A stretch of DNA of 64,000 nt from Gammaproteobacteria bacterium. Lineage in GTDB: Bacteria > Pseudomonadota > Gammaproteobacteria > Pseudomonadales > Azotimanducaceae. Positions 47,079-54,960 of this stretch are shown one piece after another. How positions within the stretch are numbered: the stretch's first letter is position 1; each line of letters opens with the position of its first letter. The stretch covers positions 151,930 through 215,929 of the forward strand of contig VXLJ01000042.1 in assembly GCA_009841635.1 (NCBI GenBank), in the 5' to 3' direction. The notes under the pieces were generated by a model, which saw only the letters and a list, made by a program, of their open reading frames with translations, was not told the origin of the DNA and did not search any database. The position numbers and the translations under genes were made by a program.

Positions 47079-48475
47079 CTGTCCAGTGCGTTCACGAATT
47101 TGAGAGTGTCTGCCAATGCTAGGTCAAACTTTGAGAAGATTTCATCGATCTGATCGGCGGTGATGATTAGAGGTGGGCAAAACGCTAACGAATCACCCGC
47201 CACAGCTCGGCTGATTAGGCCGTGTTCGCGACACCGAGCCATGCAGTGGGCACCGATGCCAAGACTTGGTTCGAAAGGTTCACGAGTCTCTTTGTTTTTC
47301 ACCAATTCAACCGCCCCGAGAAGACCACGACCGCGTGTATTGCCAACTAACGGGTGATCCTCGTAGCTAGCTAAACGTTCTTGAAATAGAGGTGTCATCT
47401 TTGCAACGTTTGTAGCGATGTCCCACTCCTTCATCAGTTCTAGATTGCGAACCGCCACCGCCGCTGCAACGGGGTGACCTGAGTACGTGAAACCGTGTCC
47501 GAACATGCGAGTTTCTTCGGTCGCGCGCTCAAATACGTCAAACATAAAGTCTGGAATAACGACTGCGCTGATTGGCAAATATGCGCTAGACAATGCTTTG
47601 GCGATACTCATCGTGGTCGGTTCTATGCCCATCGTTTGGCAGCCAAATGTCTCGCCGGTACGCCAAAAGCCATTGATCACTTCATCCGCAATGAAATGAA
47701 TCCGATGCTTTTTTAAAACGCGTTGCAACTTTTCGTAATACCCATCAGGTGGGACGATGACGCCACCCGCGCCGAGAATCGGTTCCGCTATGAAAGCCGC
47801 AATGGTCTCTGGCCCTTCCTCTTGAATCAACTCTTCGAGATTGTTGGCAAGCCGCGTGGTGAATTCTTCCTCAGTTTCCCCTTCCTGCGCCTCGCGATAG
47901 TAGAAGGGTGAATTCGTGTGCTTGACTTGAGCGATCGGCAAATCGAAGTTCTTGTGAAACGGCGGTAGACCTGTTAGGCTGCCGCTCACCACTGTAACAC
48001 CGTGATAAGCCTGCCAGCGTGAAATGATTTTTTTACGTGCAGGCGCACCAATCAGGTTCGAGTAGTGCCACTGTAGCTTGACCTGGGTGTCATTCGCGTC
48101 CGAACCGGACAAGCCAAAGAACACTTTACCTGAATCAATCGGTACGAGCTCCATGAGCATTTCCGCGAGACGCACGCTCGGCTCGTTGGTGATACCTGTA
48201 AAAAGTTGCGAGTACGCCATCTCCTCCATTTGGGATTTCGCAGTCTGCGCGAGTTCTTCAACGCCATAGCCGAGCGCAGTACACCAAAGCCCTGCTAAGC
48301 CTTCGATGTACTGTTTGCCATGGTTGTCCCAAATGTATACGCCTTTGGCGCGTACGTGAACTTTGGGTCCCTGACGCTTGACATCCGCAAGATTCGAATT
48401 TGGGTTAATGAGATGCCGAAGCGAACGTGCCTCAATCGAATCAGGCGCAAACTCGTTATGCAGAGGATCACTCAT
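47075..48475 (-). CDS. Class III pyridoxal-phosphate aminotransferase
   Basis: A 466-residue fold-type I transaminase of the omega-amino-acid group. Visible are LAGLWCTALGYG at the start, the SGSDANDTQVKL phosphate-binding part, AFIAEPILGAGGV, FIADEVINGFWRTG with the PLP aspartate, and the Schiff-base lysine in SIAKALSSAYLP near residue 288. The group includes beta-alanine, taurine, putrescine and GABA transaminases with pyruvate; the choice cannot be made from sequence alone. A 67-base gap separates it from the upstream SDR gene on the same strand. Cytoplasmic. Confidence 0.9.
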   Translation of the reverse strand: MSDPLHNEFAPDSIEARSLRHLINPNSNLADVKRQGPKVHVRAKGVYIWDNHGKQYIEGLAGLWCTALGYGVEELAQTAKSQMEEMAYSQLFTGITNEPSVRLAEMLMELVPIDSGKVFFGLSGSDANDTQVKLQWHYSNLIGAPARKKIISRWQAYHGVTVVSGSLTGLPPFHKNFDLPIAQVKHTNSPFYYREAQEGETEEEFTTRLANNLEELIQEEGPETIAAFIAEPILGAGGVIVPPDGYYEKLQRVLKKHRIHFIADEVINGFWRTGETFGCQTMGIEPTTMSIAKALSSAYLPISAVVIPDFMFDVFERATEETRMFGHGFTYSGHPVAAAVAVRNLELMKEWDIATNVAKMTPLFQERLASYEDHPLVGNTRGRGLLGAVELVKNKETREPFEPSLGIGAHCMARCREHGLISRAVAGDSLAFCPPLIITADQIDEIFSKFDLALADTLKFVNALDS

Positions 48476-48542
48476 CGTGCCATACGACTATACAGAATGT
48501 GGACGCTGAAATGTTAGAAAGAATGCCGGCGCGGCACCCTGT

Positions 48543-49355
48543 TTAAATCAGATCTGCAGGTTCTAATTTGAACTCGTCGATAACTTGATCCGCGTAATCG
48601 ATACGACCTGTAATCTCGTTGGCGTCCCCATGGCACAAACGTAAACACGCTTCCGCCATGTGCTCAACTGGCGTGACGCGGTTTTTATTCGCTTCATTGA
48701 TCAATTTATGGTGAACTACCCCTGGTGTTGCGACCAAACCAGGTGAAATCACATTCACCCCAACACCACGGCCAAAGGTCTCTTGCGCTAATCCGGTGGT
48801 AAACCTTTCAAGCGCGGCCTTGCACATGCCATAGACCGTGCCGCCATGTCCACCAGGTGTCTTTGCGACGGGATGGATCGCAGCATGTGATGAGATATTC
48901 AGAATCCAACCCTGCCCACGCTCTAGCATGCCACTCAAACACAGCTGTGTCATTTCAAAAGGTGCCCAAACTTGCACGTCCATCATCGTCCGAAAACGCT
49001 TTTCACTGAAATCGGTAACTGGCACAAACCAAGTTACTGCAGCATTGTTCACCAAAATGTCCACCTGACCGTATTGGTCAATAGCTTGCTCGATCAATCC
49101 TTGGCGATCAGCTGCGTCAGCCAGATTTGAACGAATGGCGCATGCTTCGCCGCCTGCATCCGTGATGGTCTTGACGGTCTGCTTGATGGTTCCTTCGAGA
49201 AAATGGTCTGATTCCTCGACGGTGCGCGCCGACACGACGACTTTCGCGCCTTCCATTGCAAACCGCCGGGCGATCGCTTCACCGATTCCGCGACTCGCGC
49301 CTGTGACAACGGCAACTTGACCTGCCAATACACCATTCGAATTTACTACCGCCAT
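48543..49355 (-). CDS. Short-chain dehydrogenase/reductase
   Basis: A 270-residue NAD(P)-dependent oxidoreductase. The Rossmann glycine motif is VVTGASRGIGEAIA (residue about 15-28), NNAAVTW is the NNAG equivalent, catalytic Ser lies in ILNISSHAA, and Tyr-Lys in VYGMCKAALE. Classical SDR length. The substrate is unknown. It lies between alanine racemase and the aminotransferase, all on the minus strand with gaps of 33 and 67 bases, so the three may be one transcript. Confidence 0.92.
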   Translation of the reverse strand: MAVVNSNGVLAGQVAVVTGASRGIGEAIARRFAMEGAKVVVSARTVEESDHFLEGTIKQTVKTITDAGGEACAIRSNLADAADRQGLIEQAIDQYGQVDILVNNAAVTWFVPVTDFSEKRFRTMMDVQVWAPFEMTQLCLSGMLERGQGWILNISSHAAIHPVAKTPGGHGGTVYGMCKAALERFTTGLAQETFGRGVGVNVISPGLVATPGVVHHKLINEANKNRVTPVEHMAEACLRLCHGDANEITGRIDYADQVIDEFKLEPADLI

Positions 49356-49388
49356 TGGATTCTCGAGTTCTGAGTAAGTCTTTTTTAG

Positions 49389-50429
49389 TTATACGTATAG
49401 CCTCTCGACGCGCTTGCCTAACCCTGTAAGAAACTCGTAGCCGAATGAATTTGCCGTCTTCGCAACCTCATCGCAATCGATCGTCTTGCCGAAAAACTCA
49501 ACCCAGTCCCCGACTTTTAGCTCTGGACAGTTGGTGACCTCAATCTGCGTCATGTCCATCGAAATGTAGCCACGAATCGGCAACAGTGTTTCGCCGAATG
49601 CGAACTTGCCAATATTTGAGAGCACCCGCGGCAAACCATCTGCATAACCAAAACCGACGATTGCGATACGAGCTGTTTCCGGCGCGATGTAAGTGCGGCC
49701 GTAACCAATCCCGGATCCAGCCGCGACGGCTCGAATGTCAAGCACTTGTGCTTCGCAAGTGACTACGGTGGCGGTGGGATTCTCCAATGTTGTAAAGGGA
49801 TTAGCGCCATATAGACCTATACCAGGCCGCGCAAGATCACCTTGAAATTGCGGACCGTTCAGCGTCCCAGCCGAATTGCCAATACTTGTGCGAATGTCCG
49901 GAAACTGTGCGGTAATCGTCGCAAAGCGCTCAATTTGCGTGACATTGAATGGGTCGTCGGGTCGATCTGCGCACGCTAAGTGCGTCAATAACAAGGTCAC
50001 ATTAGCCGCTTGCAGCGCTTCAGCATTGATCGCTTGATAGGGAATGCCTAGCCGCTCCATCCCGGTGTCGACGTGTAAGGCGATGCGTATATTGGGCATT
50101 TCTTGCGCACGCGCTAACTGTGCTTGGCTATTCACCACGGGGATGCATCCTGTCGCGCTGGTAAGCGCTAGCCCCTCTTCATCAAGTGGTGGCTCAAACA
50201 CATAAATCGTCCCGTTCACGTGGGGTCTTAGTTCGAGAGCTTCTGGCAATGTCGCTACGAAAAATGCTTGGCAACCTTCGGCTTGAAGGCTCTTGGCGAT
50301 GGGGATCGACCCTAGACCATAGCCGTTCGCTTTAACGACTGCGCCTACTTCGCCAATAGCTTGCTCGGTGAATAGACGATAGTTTTTAGCAAGCGCGGCT
50401 TGATCGACCCGCATCCGAACGAAGCTCAT
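49389..50429 (-). CDS. alr: Alanine racemase
   Basis: A 346-residue PLP enzyme that interconverts L- and D-alanine for peptidoglycan. PLP-binding Lys33 is in AVVKANGYGLG (usually NAYGHG, so the His after Gly is Leu here). The second catalytic base is the tyrosine of GIGYGRTY near residue 245. VDTGMERLGI, SIGNSAGTLN and ISMDMTQIEV are family motifs. Slightly short compared with E. coli Alr (359). A catabolic DadX role is possible, but no dadA is adjacent. Confidence 0.95.
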   Translation of the reverse strand: MSFVRMRVDQAALAKNYRLFTEQAIGEVGAVVKANGYGLGSIPIAKSLQAEGCQAFFVATLPEALELRPHVNGTIYVFEPPLDEEGLALTSATGCIPVVNSQAQLARAQEMPNIRIALHVDTGMERLGIPYQAINAEALQAANVTLLLTHLACADRPDDPFNVTQIERFATITAQFPDIRTSIGNSAGTLNGPQFQGDLARPGIGLYGANPFTTLENPTATVVTCEAQVLDIRAVAAGSGIGYGRTYIAPETARIAIVGFGYADGLPRVLSNIGKFAFGETLLPIRGYISMDMTQIEVTNCPELKVGDWVEFFGKTIDCDEVAKTANSFGYEFLTGLGKRVERLYV

Positions 50430-50493
50430 ATGGTTTTCAAATCAATGATCGTTGAGTAGTAGCAATAATCGCGAACGCAAATCCATTCGGACA

Positions 50494-51411
50494 ATGACTT
50501 TGTCAAGACTTATCTGCCTCCTTGCTTGTGTGGTATCCATGAACGTAATGGCTGATCTATACGAAATCGTAGAACACAACACGACTTCGAATGAAGGCGT
50601 GGACCTTCACTATGTTGCGGCAGGTCCGGCTGACGCACCCATGGTGGTGATGGTTCACGGTTTTCCCGACTACTGGTATACATGGCGTTCCCAAATGGAT
50701 GCCTTGCGGGACGCTTATCGCGTCGTCGCCGTCGACAATCGCGGATACAACCTATCTGGCAAGCCTAGGGGCGTTGAAAAATACACGCTCACGCTGTTAG
50801 CGAGCGACATCGTTCAGGTCATCAAAGCAGAAGGTCGCAATTCGGCCACTGTCGTAGGACACGATTGGGGTGGCGCCATCGCTTGGAATGTTGCTATGAC
50901 GTCACCTGCGATGGTCGACAATCTGATTATTTTGAACCTACCGCACCCTCGCGGACTTTCGCGAGAATTGGCGAACTCCACCGAGCAGCAACAAGCGAGC
51001 CAGTATGCGTTCAATTTCCAGCAAGAGAACGCCCATACATTTCTAACGCCAGAGATTTTGGTCGGCATCAGTCAAAGCAACTCAAACGAACAGACACAGG
51101 CACGTTATTTAGAAGCTTTTCAACGCTCTGATGCTGAAGCGATGCTCAACTACTACAAGGCTAACTATCCAAAGCCAGGTTCTGAATTCATGCCCGAGTA
51201 TCCGCAAGTTACGATGCCAGTTCTCATGTTTCATGGACTGCAAGATCGCGCCTTACTCCCAGGCGCGTTGAACGAAACTTGGAACTGGATCGACAACACC
51301 TTGACATTGGTGACGATTCCCGATGCGAATCACTGGGTGCAAAACGACGCTGCCGAACAAGTGAACAACATGATGAGGGATTGGCTGGCACGTCGGTACA
51401 CAGCAAATTAG
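50494..51411 (+). CDS. Exported alpha/beta hydrolase, epoxide-hydrolase-like
   Basis: About 305 residues. The ATG at 50494 is chosen because it starts a clean signal peptide (LICLLACVVSMNVMA); a TTG at 50452 would put 14 polar residues ahead of it. The oxyanion motif VHGFPDYWYTW, the nucleophilic aspartate in VVGHDWGGAIAW, the acid in GLQDRALLP and the histidine in DANHWVQ match soluble epoxide hydrolases and haloalkane dehalogenases. HGFPDYWYTW favours epoxide hydrolase. Periplasmic by the signal. Divergent from alr. The physiological substrate is unknown. Confidence 0.87.
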   Translation: MTLSRLICLLACVVSMNVMADLYEIVEHNTTSNEGVDLHYVAAGPADAPMVVMVHGFPDYWYTWRSQMDALRDAYRVVAVDNRGYNLSGKPRGVEKYTLTLLASDIVQVIKAEGRNSATVVGHDWGGAIAWNVAMTSPAMVDNLIILNLPHPRGLSRELANSTEQQQASQYAFNFQQENAHTFLTPEILVGISQSNSNEQTQARYLEAFQRSDAEAMLNYYKANYPKPGSEFMPEYPQVTMPVLMFHGLQDRALLPGALNETWNWIDNTLTLVTIPDANHWVQNDAAEQVNNMMRDWLARRYTAN

Positions 51412-51434
51412 TCGAAATGCTATCGCGTATATGA

Positions 51435-53039
51435 CTAGCAGCTGTCGATTAGCACGCCTGGGTTCAAGTTATTGCGTGGATCGAGCGATTGTTTTAGCGA
51501 ACGCAGCATAGCGCCGAATAACTCGGGGCGTTGTTGTTCCCACGCCTCTTTATGCATGCGACCAACGGCATGATGGTGCGTTATCGTGCCACCCGCGGCA
51601 ACCACTGTTTGATTAGCGATGTCTTTAATGTGCTGCCACGCTTCCTGTTCTTGTCCCAACGCCACTGGCCCTGAAAAGGAGTAGTAGGGCGCGGGGCCAT
51701 CTGGATAGACATGCGTGAAGCGGCAGCTGAGCGCTGCAGCATCACCTAAGGCTTCTTGCAGTGCTTTGCCGACCTCGTGGCGAATGGTTGCGTCAAACGT
51801 TGGCCACCGATCCCAAGTAATCGCGGTCTCAAACGTATCTGACAGGACGCCAAGACCGAGTTGCACGCCAGCGTTCACACCGATGAACGCATTGCGCCAT
51901 GCACCTACCGAACCCCCACGGCCAGTGGCCTGGCCTGTTCCGTCGTCTACGACGACATCGTCGTCATGAACCACACCACCGTGAACGCGCGCAACCGCAA
52001 CCGCTTGCTCAATCTGCAGCCTTTGCGGCAAATCTGCAGACTCAAATCCAATGATCAATAGCGCTTGATTGCCCCGCACGCCAGCTGCGTTACGCGCCTC
52101 CACAGGATCCAAAATGCGAAGATTCGCCGGATAGAGTTTGGTTTGAACGATTGCCCGAACTGCTTCAGTACCACGCATCCAATCGTCAAACAGCACACCA
52201 GCGGACGCGCGAAAAACGGGTCGTTTTTGCAATCGCAGCCACACCGACGAAATGATGCCGAGAGTGCCCTCAGACCCAATCACCATACGGTCTGGACTCG
52301 GACCTGCACCGCTGCCGGGCAGCCGTCGACTCTCGTACCACCCTGCTGGCGACAACATGCGAATCGATTCAACAAAATCGTCTATGTGGGTGTGATTCGT
52401 GGCATAGTGACCGCCAGAACGCGTCGCGACCCAGCCGCCAACTGTCGACCATGGGAACGATTGTGGATAGTGCCGGAGCGTTAAACCGCGCGCTTTGAGT
52501 TGTGCTTCTAAAGAAGGCCCAAGGATGCCCGCTTGAAAGTTCGCCGCCCGCGACACCTCGTCGACCTCGAGAATCTGGTTCATCCTTTCTAGGTCGATCG
52601 ATACCGCCCGAGTTGCGTCTTGCGGCACGTTCAATCCCCACACAACGCTAGTGCCGCCACCGTAAGGAATCGTGGTGAAATCGTTCGACACGCACCATTC
52701 AAGCACCTGCTCAAGCTGAGACTCCGTTTCGGGATAAGCCACGGCGTCGGGTGGTTCGTCAAACGTGCCTCGGATCGCACGCAGCAATTCAAGCGAATGC
52801 CCACCATAAGTGTGCGTGATGCGATCCACTTTTTCTGAAGTAACGAATTGGCTTAAAAAACTCGGTACCGCAAGTCTTGGTTTGCGGAGTTTGATGTCTG
52901 CAATCGCTGGTATTGGGGGTGGTTCGACCGCAATGCCCGTTCGTTCATACGCTGCTTTTGCTGCCGCCTGTCGTTGAACTTCTGACGGTTCATCGGCAAC
53001 ATAACCCCACGTCCAGAAACTTCGACGTGATTTTTCCAT
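51435..53039 (-). CDS. FAD-binding oxidase, alkyldihydroxyacetonephosphate-synthase-like
   Basis: A 534-residue flavoprotein of the VAO/PCMH fold. The N-terminus FWTWGYVADEPS, the FAD part TTIPYGGGTSVVWGL, the WSTVGGWVATRSGGHYATNH stretch and the C-terminal TITHHHAVGRMHKEAW follow alkyl-DHAP synthase, which makes ether lipids in eukaryotes. In bacteria these homologues are often called FAD-binding oxidases with unproven substrate. No DHAP acyltransferase is nearby, so ether-lipid synthesis is only a possibility. The HHH motif near the C-terminus is conserved in the true synthase. Confidence 0.88.
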   Translation of the reverse strand: MEKSRRSFWTWGYVADEPSEVQRQAAAKAAYERTGIAVEPPPIPAIADIKLRKPRLAVPSFLSQFVTSEKVDRITHTYGGHSLELLRAIRGTFDEPPDAVAYPETESQLEQVLEWCVSNDFTTIPYGGGTSVVWGLNVPQDATRAVSIDLERMNQILEVDEVSRAANFQAGILGPSLEAQLKARGLTLRHYPQSFPWSTVGGWVATRSGGHYATNHTHIDDFVESIRMLSPAGWYESRRLPGSGAGPSPDRMVIGSEGTLGIISSVWLRLQKRPVFRASAGVLFDDWMRGTEAVRAIVQTKLYPANLRILDPVEARNAAGVRGNQALLIIGFESADLPQRLQIEQAVAVARVHGGVVHDDDVVVDDGTGQATGRGGSVGAWRNAFIGVNAGVQLGLGVLSDTFETAITWDRWPTFDATIRHEVGKALQEALGDAAALSCRFTHVYPDGPAPYYSFSGPVALGQEQEAWQHIKDIANQTVVAAGGTITHHHAVGRMHKEAWEQQRPELFGAMLRSLKQSLDPRNNLNPGVLIDSC

Positions 53040-53105
53040 GGCATCTAATCTGTGACGCTAGCGTTACGGCTAGTTTAATTCGGCGAACTCTAGAGAAGAG
53101 ACGCT

Positions 53106-53489
53106 ATGTCCAACGCTGACCATGCGCAAGCGGCGGTGCAATTCTTTATTGATACGTTCAACGCCCAAGATCATGCCGAGCACGCCAAAGCACTGAATTA
53201 CCCCCATATTCGTCTGGCAAATGGTTCGTTTGCCCACATTGATTCACCAGCGCAATTTGAACGTCAATGCCGTCTTAACGAGCCTCGGTTACGAGCCGAA
53301 GGTTGGGACCATACCGTCGTCCGCTCCTTTGAGATCATTCACGACAGCGATGACAAAGTGCACATTGCGATCACCAACGATCGATGCCAAGCCGATGGCA
53401 AGGTATACAACAGTTTTGACACATTCTGGATTGCCACCTGTGTAGACGGTCACTGGGGAATCCAATTTCGCAGCAGCTATCTACGCTGA
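53106..53489 (+). CDS. NTF2-like small protein
   Basis: A 127-residue soluble protein with an ATG preceded by AGAAGAG. The start AAVQFFIDTFNAQDHAEHAK and the ending HWGIQFRSSYLR, with a middle TVVRSFEIIHDSDDKVHIAI, fit the NTF2-like cone fold of limited length. No catalytic residues can be assigned. Convergent with the VOC gene, three bases apart. Confidence 0.75.
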   Translation: MSNADHAQAAVQFFIDTFNAQDHAEHAKALNYPHIRLANGSFAHIDSPAQFERQCRLNEPRLRAEGWDHTVVRSFEIIHDSDDKVHIAITNDRCQADGKVYNSFDTFWIATCVDGHWGIQFRSSYLR

Positions 53490-53492
53490 GCT

Positions 53493-53894
53493 CTACTCTA
53501 CGCCTGGCAAAACATTCGCTTCAATTTTGTGGCCGTCAAGGTCGAAGACGAAAGCGCCGTAATAACCTTCGCCATACTCCGGTCGTAAGCCAGGTTCGCC
53601 ATCCGAACTACCGCCGTTGCGAACCGCTACGTCGTAAAACTCTTGTACGGCTGCTCGGTTCGGCGCTAAAAAAGCGAAATGCGTGCCATTCGCCACCGTG
53701 GCGGGTTCGCCGTTGAGCGGCTTTTGAACCCAAAATTCCGGAAATAGCTTGCCATAGGCGACTGCGACGCCGGGAATCTCATGCTGGCGTGTAGCACCAA
53801 TCGTCGCAAGCACGGCATCGTAGAAAACCACCGCTTCATCAAAACGGTTAGTCCCAATGGAAATGTGATTGACAATGCTTGGAATGTCGTCCAT
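53493..53894 (-). CDS. VOC family (glyoxalase-like) protein
   Basis: A 133-residue protein made of paired beta-alpha-beta-beta-beta modules. NHISIGTNRFDEAVVFYDAV is the usual start, FAFLAPNRAAVQEFYDVAV comes from the second module, and FVFDLDGHKIEA carries the terminal metal-ligand Glu. ATG 53894 overlaps the upstream stop by one base (TGATG); a TTG one codon earlier is possible. The substrate is unknown. Confidence 0.87.
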   Translation of the reverse strand: MDDIPSIVNHISIGTNRFDEAVVFYDAVLATIGATRQHEIPGVAVAYGKLFPEFWVQKPLNGEPATVANGTHFAFLAPNRAAVQEFYDVAVRNGGSSDGEPGLRPEYGEGYYGAFVFDLDGHKIEANVLPGVE

Positions 53895-54349
53895 CAAGTT
53901 TCGTTCTTGCTCAATTTGGCTTCAAGTTCTTCACAGGCCGCCGTTTCAGTGCGACGGTCTGTGATCAACGCATCCCATTTTGGTATGACGCAGGCATATA
54001 CGGATTCGATGATTGGGTCTGCGTGCTCGGCACGTATGAGGGTCGGCAATTGGTCTGCCATGGCAGCCCGACACGCACCCAACATTGAACGAAGGGACTC
54101 CGAGCACTCGTCAAACGGTACGTCAAAACAAGCCTTAAATTCTGGTGCATCGCAAACCGCACTCACCATTTGATTCCCCATCACTTCGAACATAACGTCA
54201 GTCTTGATGGCAGCTGTATCTTCGGCTTGCTGCGCCCATACGGCACATGCGATGAGAACCACTGCAACTGTCGTGACAATGGTCGGAAGCGTTTTCAAGA
54301 GTCGTTTCACGAAGCTGGGTAAACGTTCATTTCTAAACTGATTTAGCAA
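53894..54349 (-). CDS. Small exported or membrane-anchored cysteine-containing protein
   Basis: A 151-residue protein not recognised as a known family. The only start is TTG at 54349. Residues about 20-40 are hydrophobic (LPTIVTTVAVVLIACAVWAQ) and could be a signal peptide cut near WAQQ. The mature part is helical and acidic with cysteines in AVCDAPEFKACFD, DECSESLRSMLGACRAAM, YACVIP and ACEELE, spaced so that several disulfides are possible. It is translationally coupled to the VOC gene (TGATG), which suggests cotranscription, not necessarily shared function. Coding status is supported by that coupling and the signal. Confidence 0.62.
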   Translation of the reverse strand: MLNQFRNERLPSFVKRLLKTLPTIVTTVAVVLIACAVWAQQAEDTAAIKTDVMFEVMGNQMVSAVCDAPEFKACFDVPFDECSESLRSMLGACRAAMADQLPTLIRAEHADPIIESVYACVIPKWDALITDRRTETAACEELEAKLSKNET

Positions 54350-54432
54350 GTTCAGCAGCCAAATTGTTATGGCGATGGGCTCATGCGCCTAATTAAAGCT
54401 ACGTAGAATCGCCTTTTCAAACGCTCAGAGCC

Positions 54433-54840
54433 ATGGCGAAGAAACCAGCGCCGGACGTTTCTAGAATTGCGACTGAGAACTTTGCCACCACACTGGGCAT
54501 TGAACTCGTTTCGGCAACCATAGACCATGTCGTCGTCAAAATGCCTTACGATCAGAAGTTTGGCATTGGACGAATTCATGGTGGCGCGATAAGTGCGCTC
54601 ATCGACGTTGCTGCGACTGCCGCGTTTTGGTCAACGAGTGAAGTTAACCAGAACTCGAATGGTGCAACAGTTGGCTTTACTGTGAATTTCTTAAAGTTAG
54701 CGGTTAAATCTGATCTATGGGCTGAAGCAACCATCCGACGTCGAGGCGGCACGTTATGTACGGCAAATGTCGTAGTAACCAATGACCGTCAAGACGAAAT
54801 TGCGATCGCCGTGGTGACTTACAAATTGACTCACGATTGA
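54433..54840 (+). CDS. PaaI-type hotdog thioesterase
   Basis: A 135-residue hotdog-fold protein. The signature IGRIHGGAISALIDVAATAA holds the HGG of PaaI-like thioesterases; the acid Asp follows in ALIDVAA. FTVNFLKLAVKSDLWAEAT is the usual middle. It would hydrolyse an acyl- or aryl-CoA in the cytoplasm; the substrate is unknown. A 6-base inverted repeat (AACCAT ... ATGGTT, 54845-54869) follows the stop, without a T run. Divergent from the cysteine-containing gene. Confidence 0.87.
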   Translation: MAKKPAPDVSRIATENFATTLGIELVSATIDHVVVKMPYDQKFGIGRIHGGAISALIDVAATAAFWSTSEVNQNSNGATVGFTVNFLKLAVKSDLWAEATIRRRGGTLCTANVVVTNDRQDEIAIAVVTYKLTHD

Positions 54841-54960
54841 ATTCAACCATCTGCTTAGTTGCAATGGTTCACTAGTCCTAGCAAAGCCAGGCTCATTTCT
54901 TAATCCCAAAACTCATCTTTATCTCTCTCAAACACACTAGATGTAAAAGGATCTCCTGAT

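Noticed and set aside
54841..54960. Zur or Fur box upstream of the His/Asp-rich receptor
   Set aside because: Only a 6-base inverted repeat (AACCAT/ATGGTT) is present, near the end of the upstream gene; it does not resemble either consensus.
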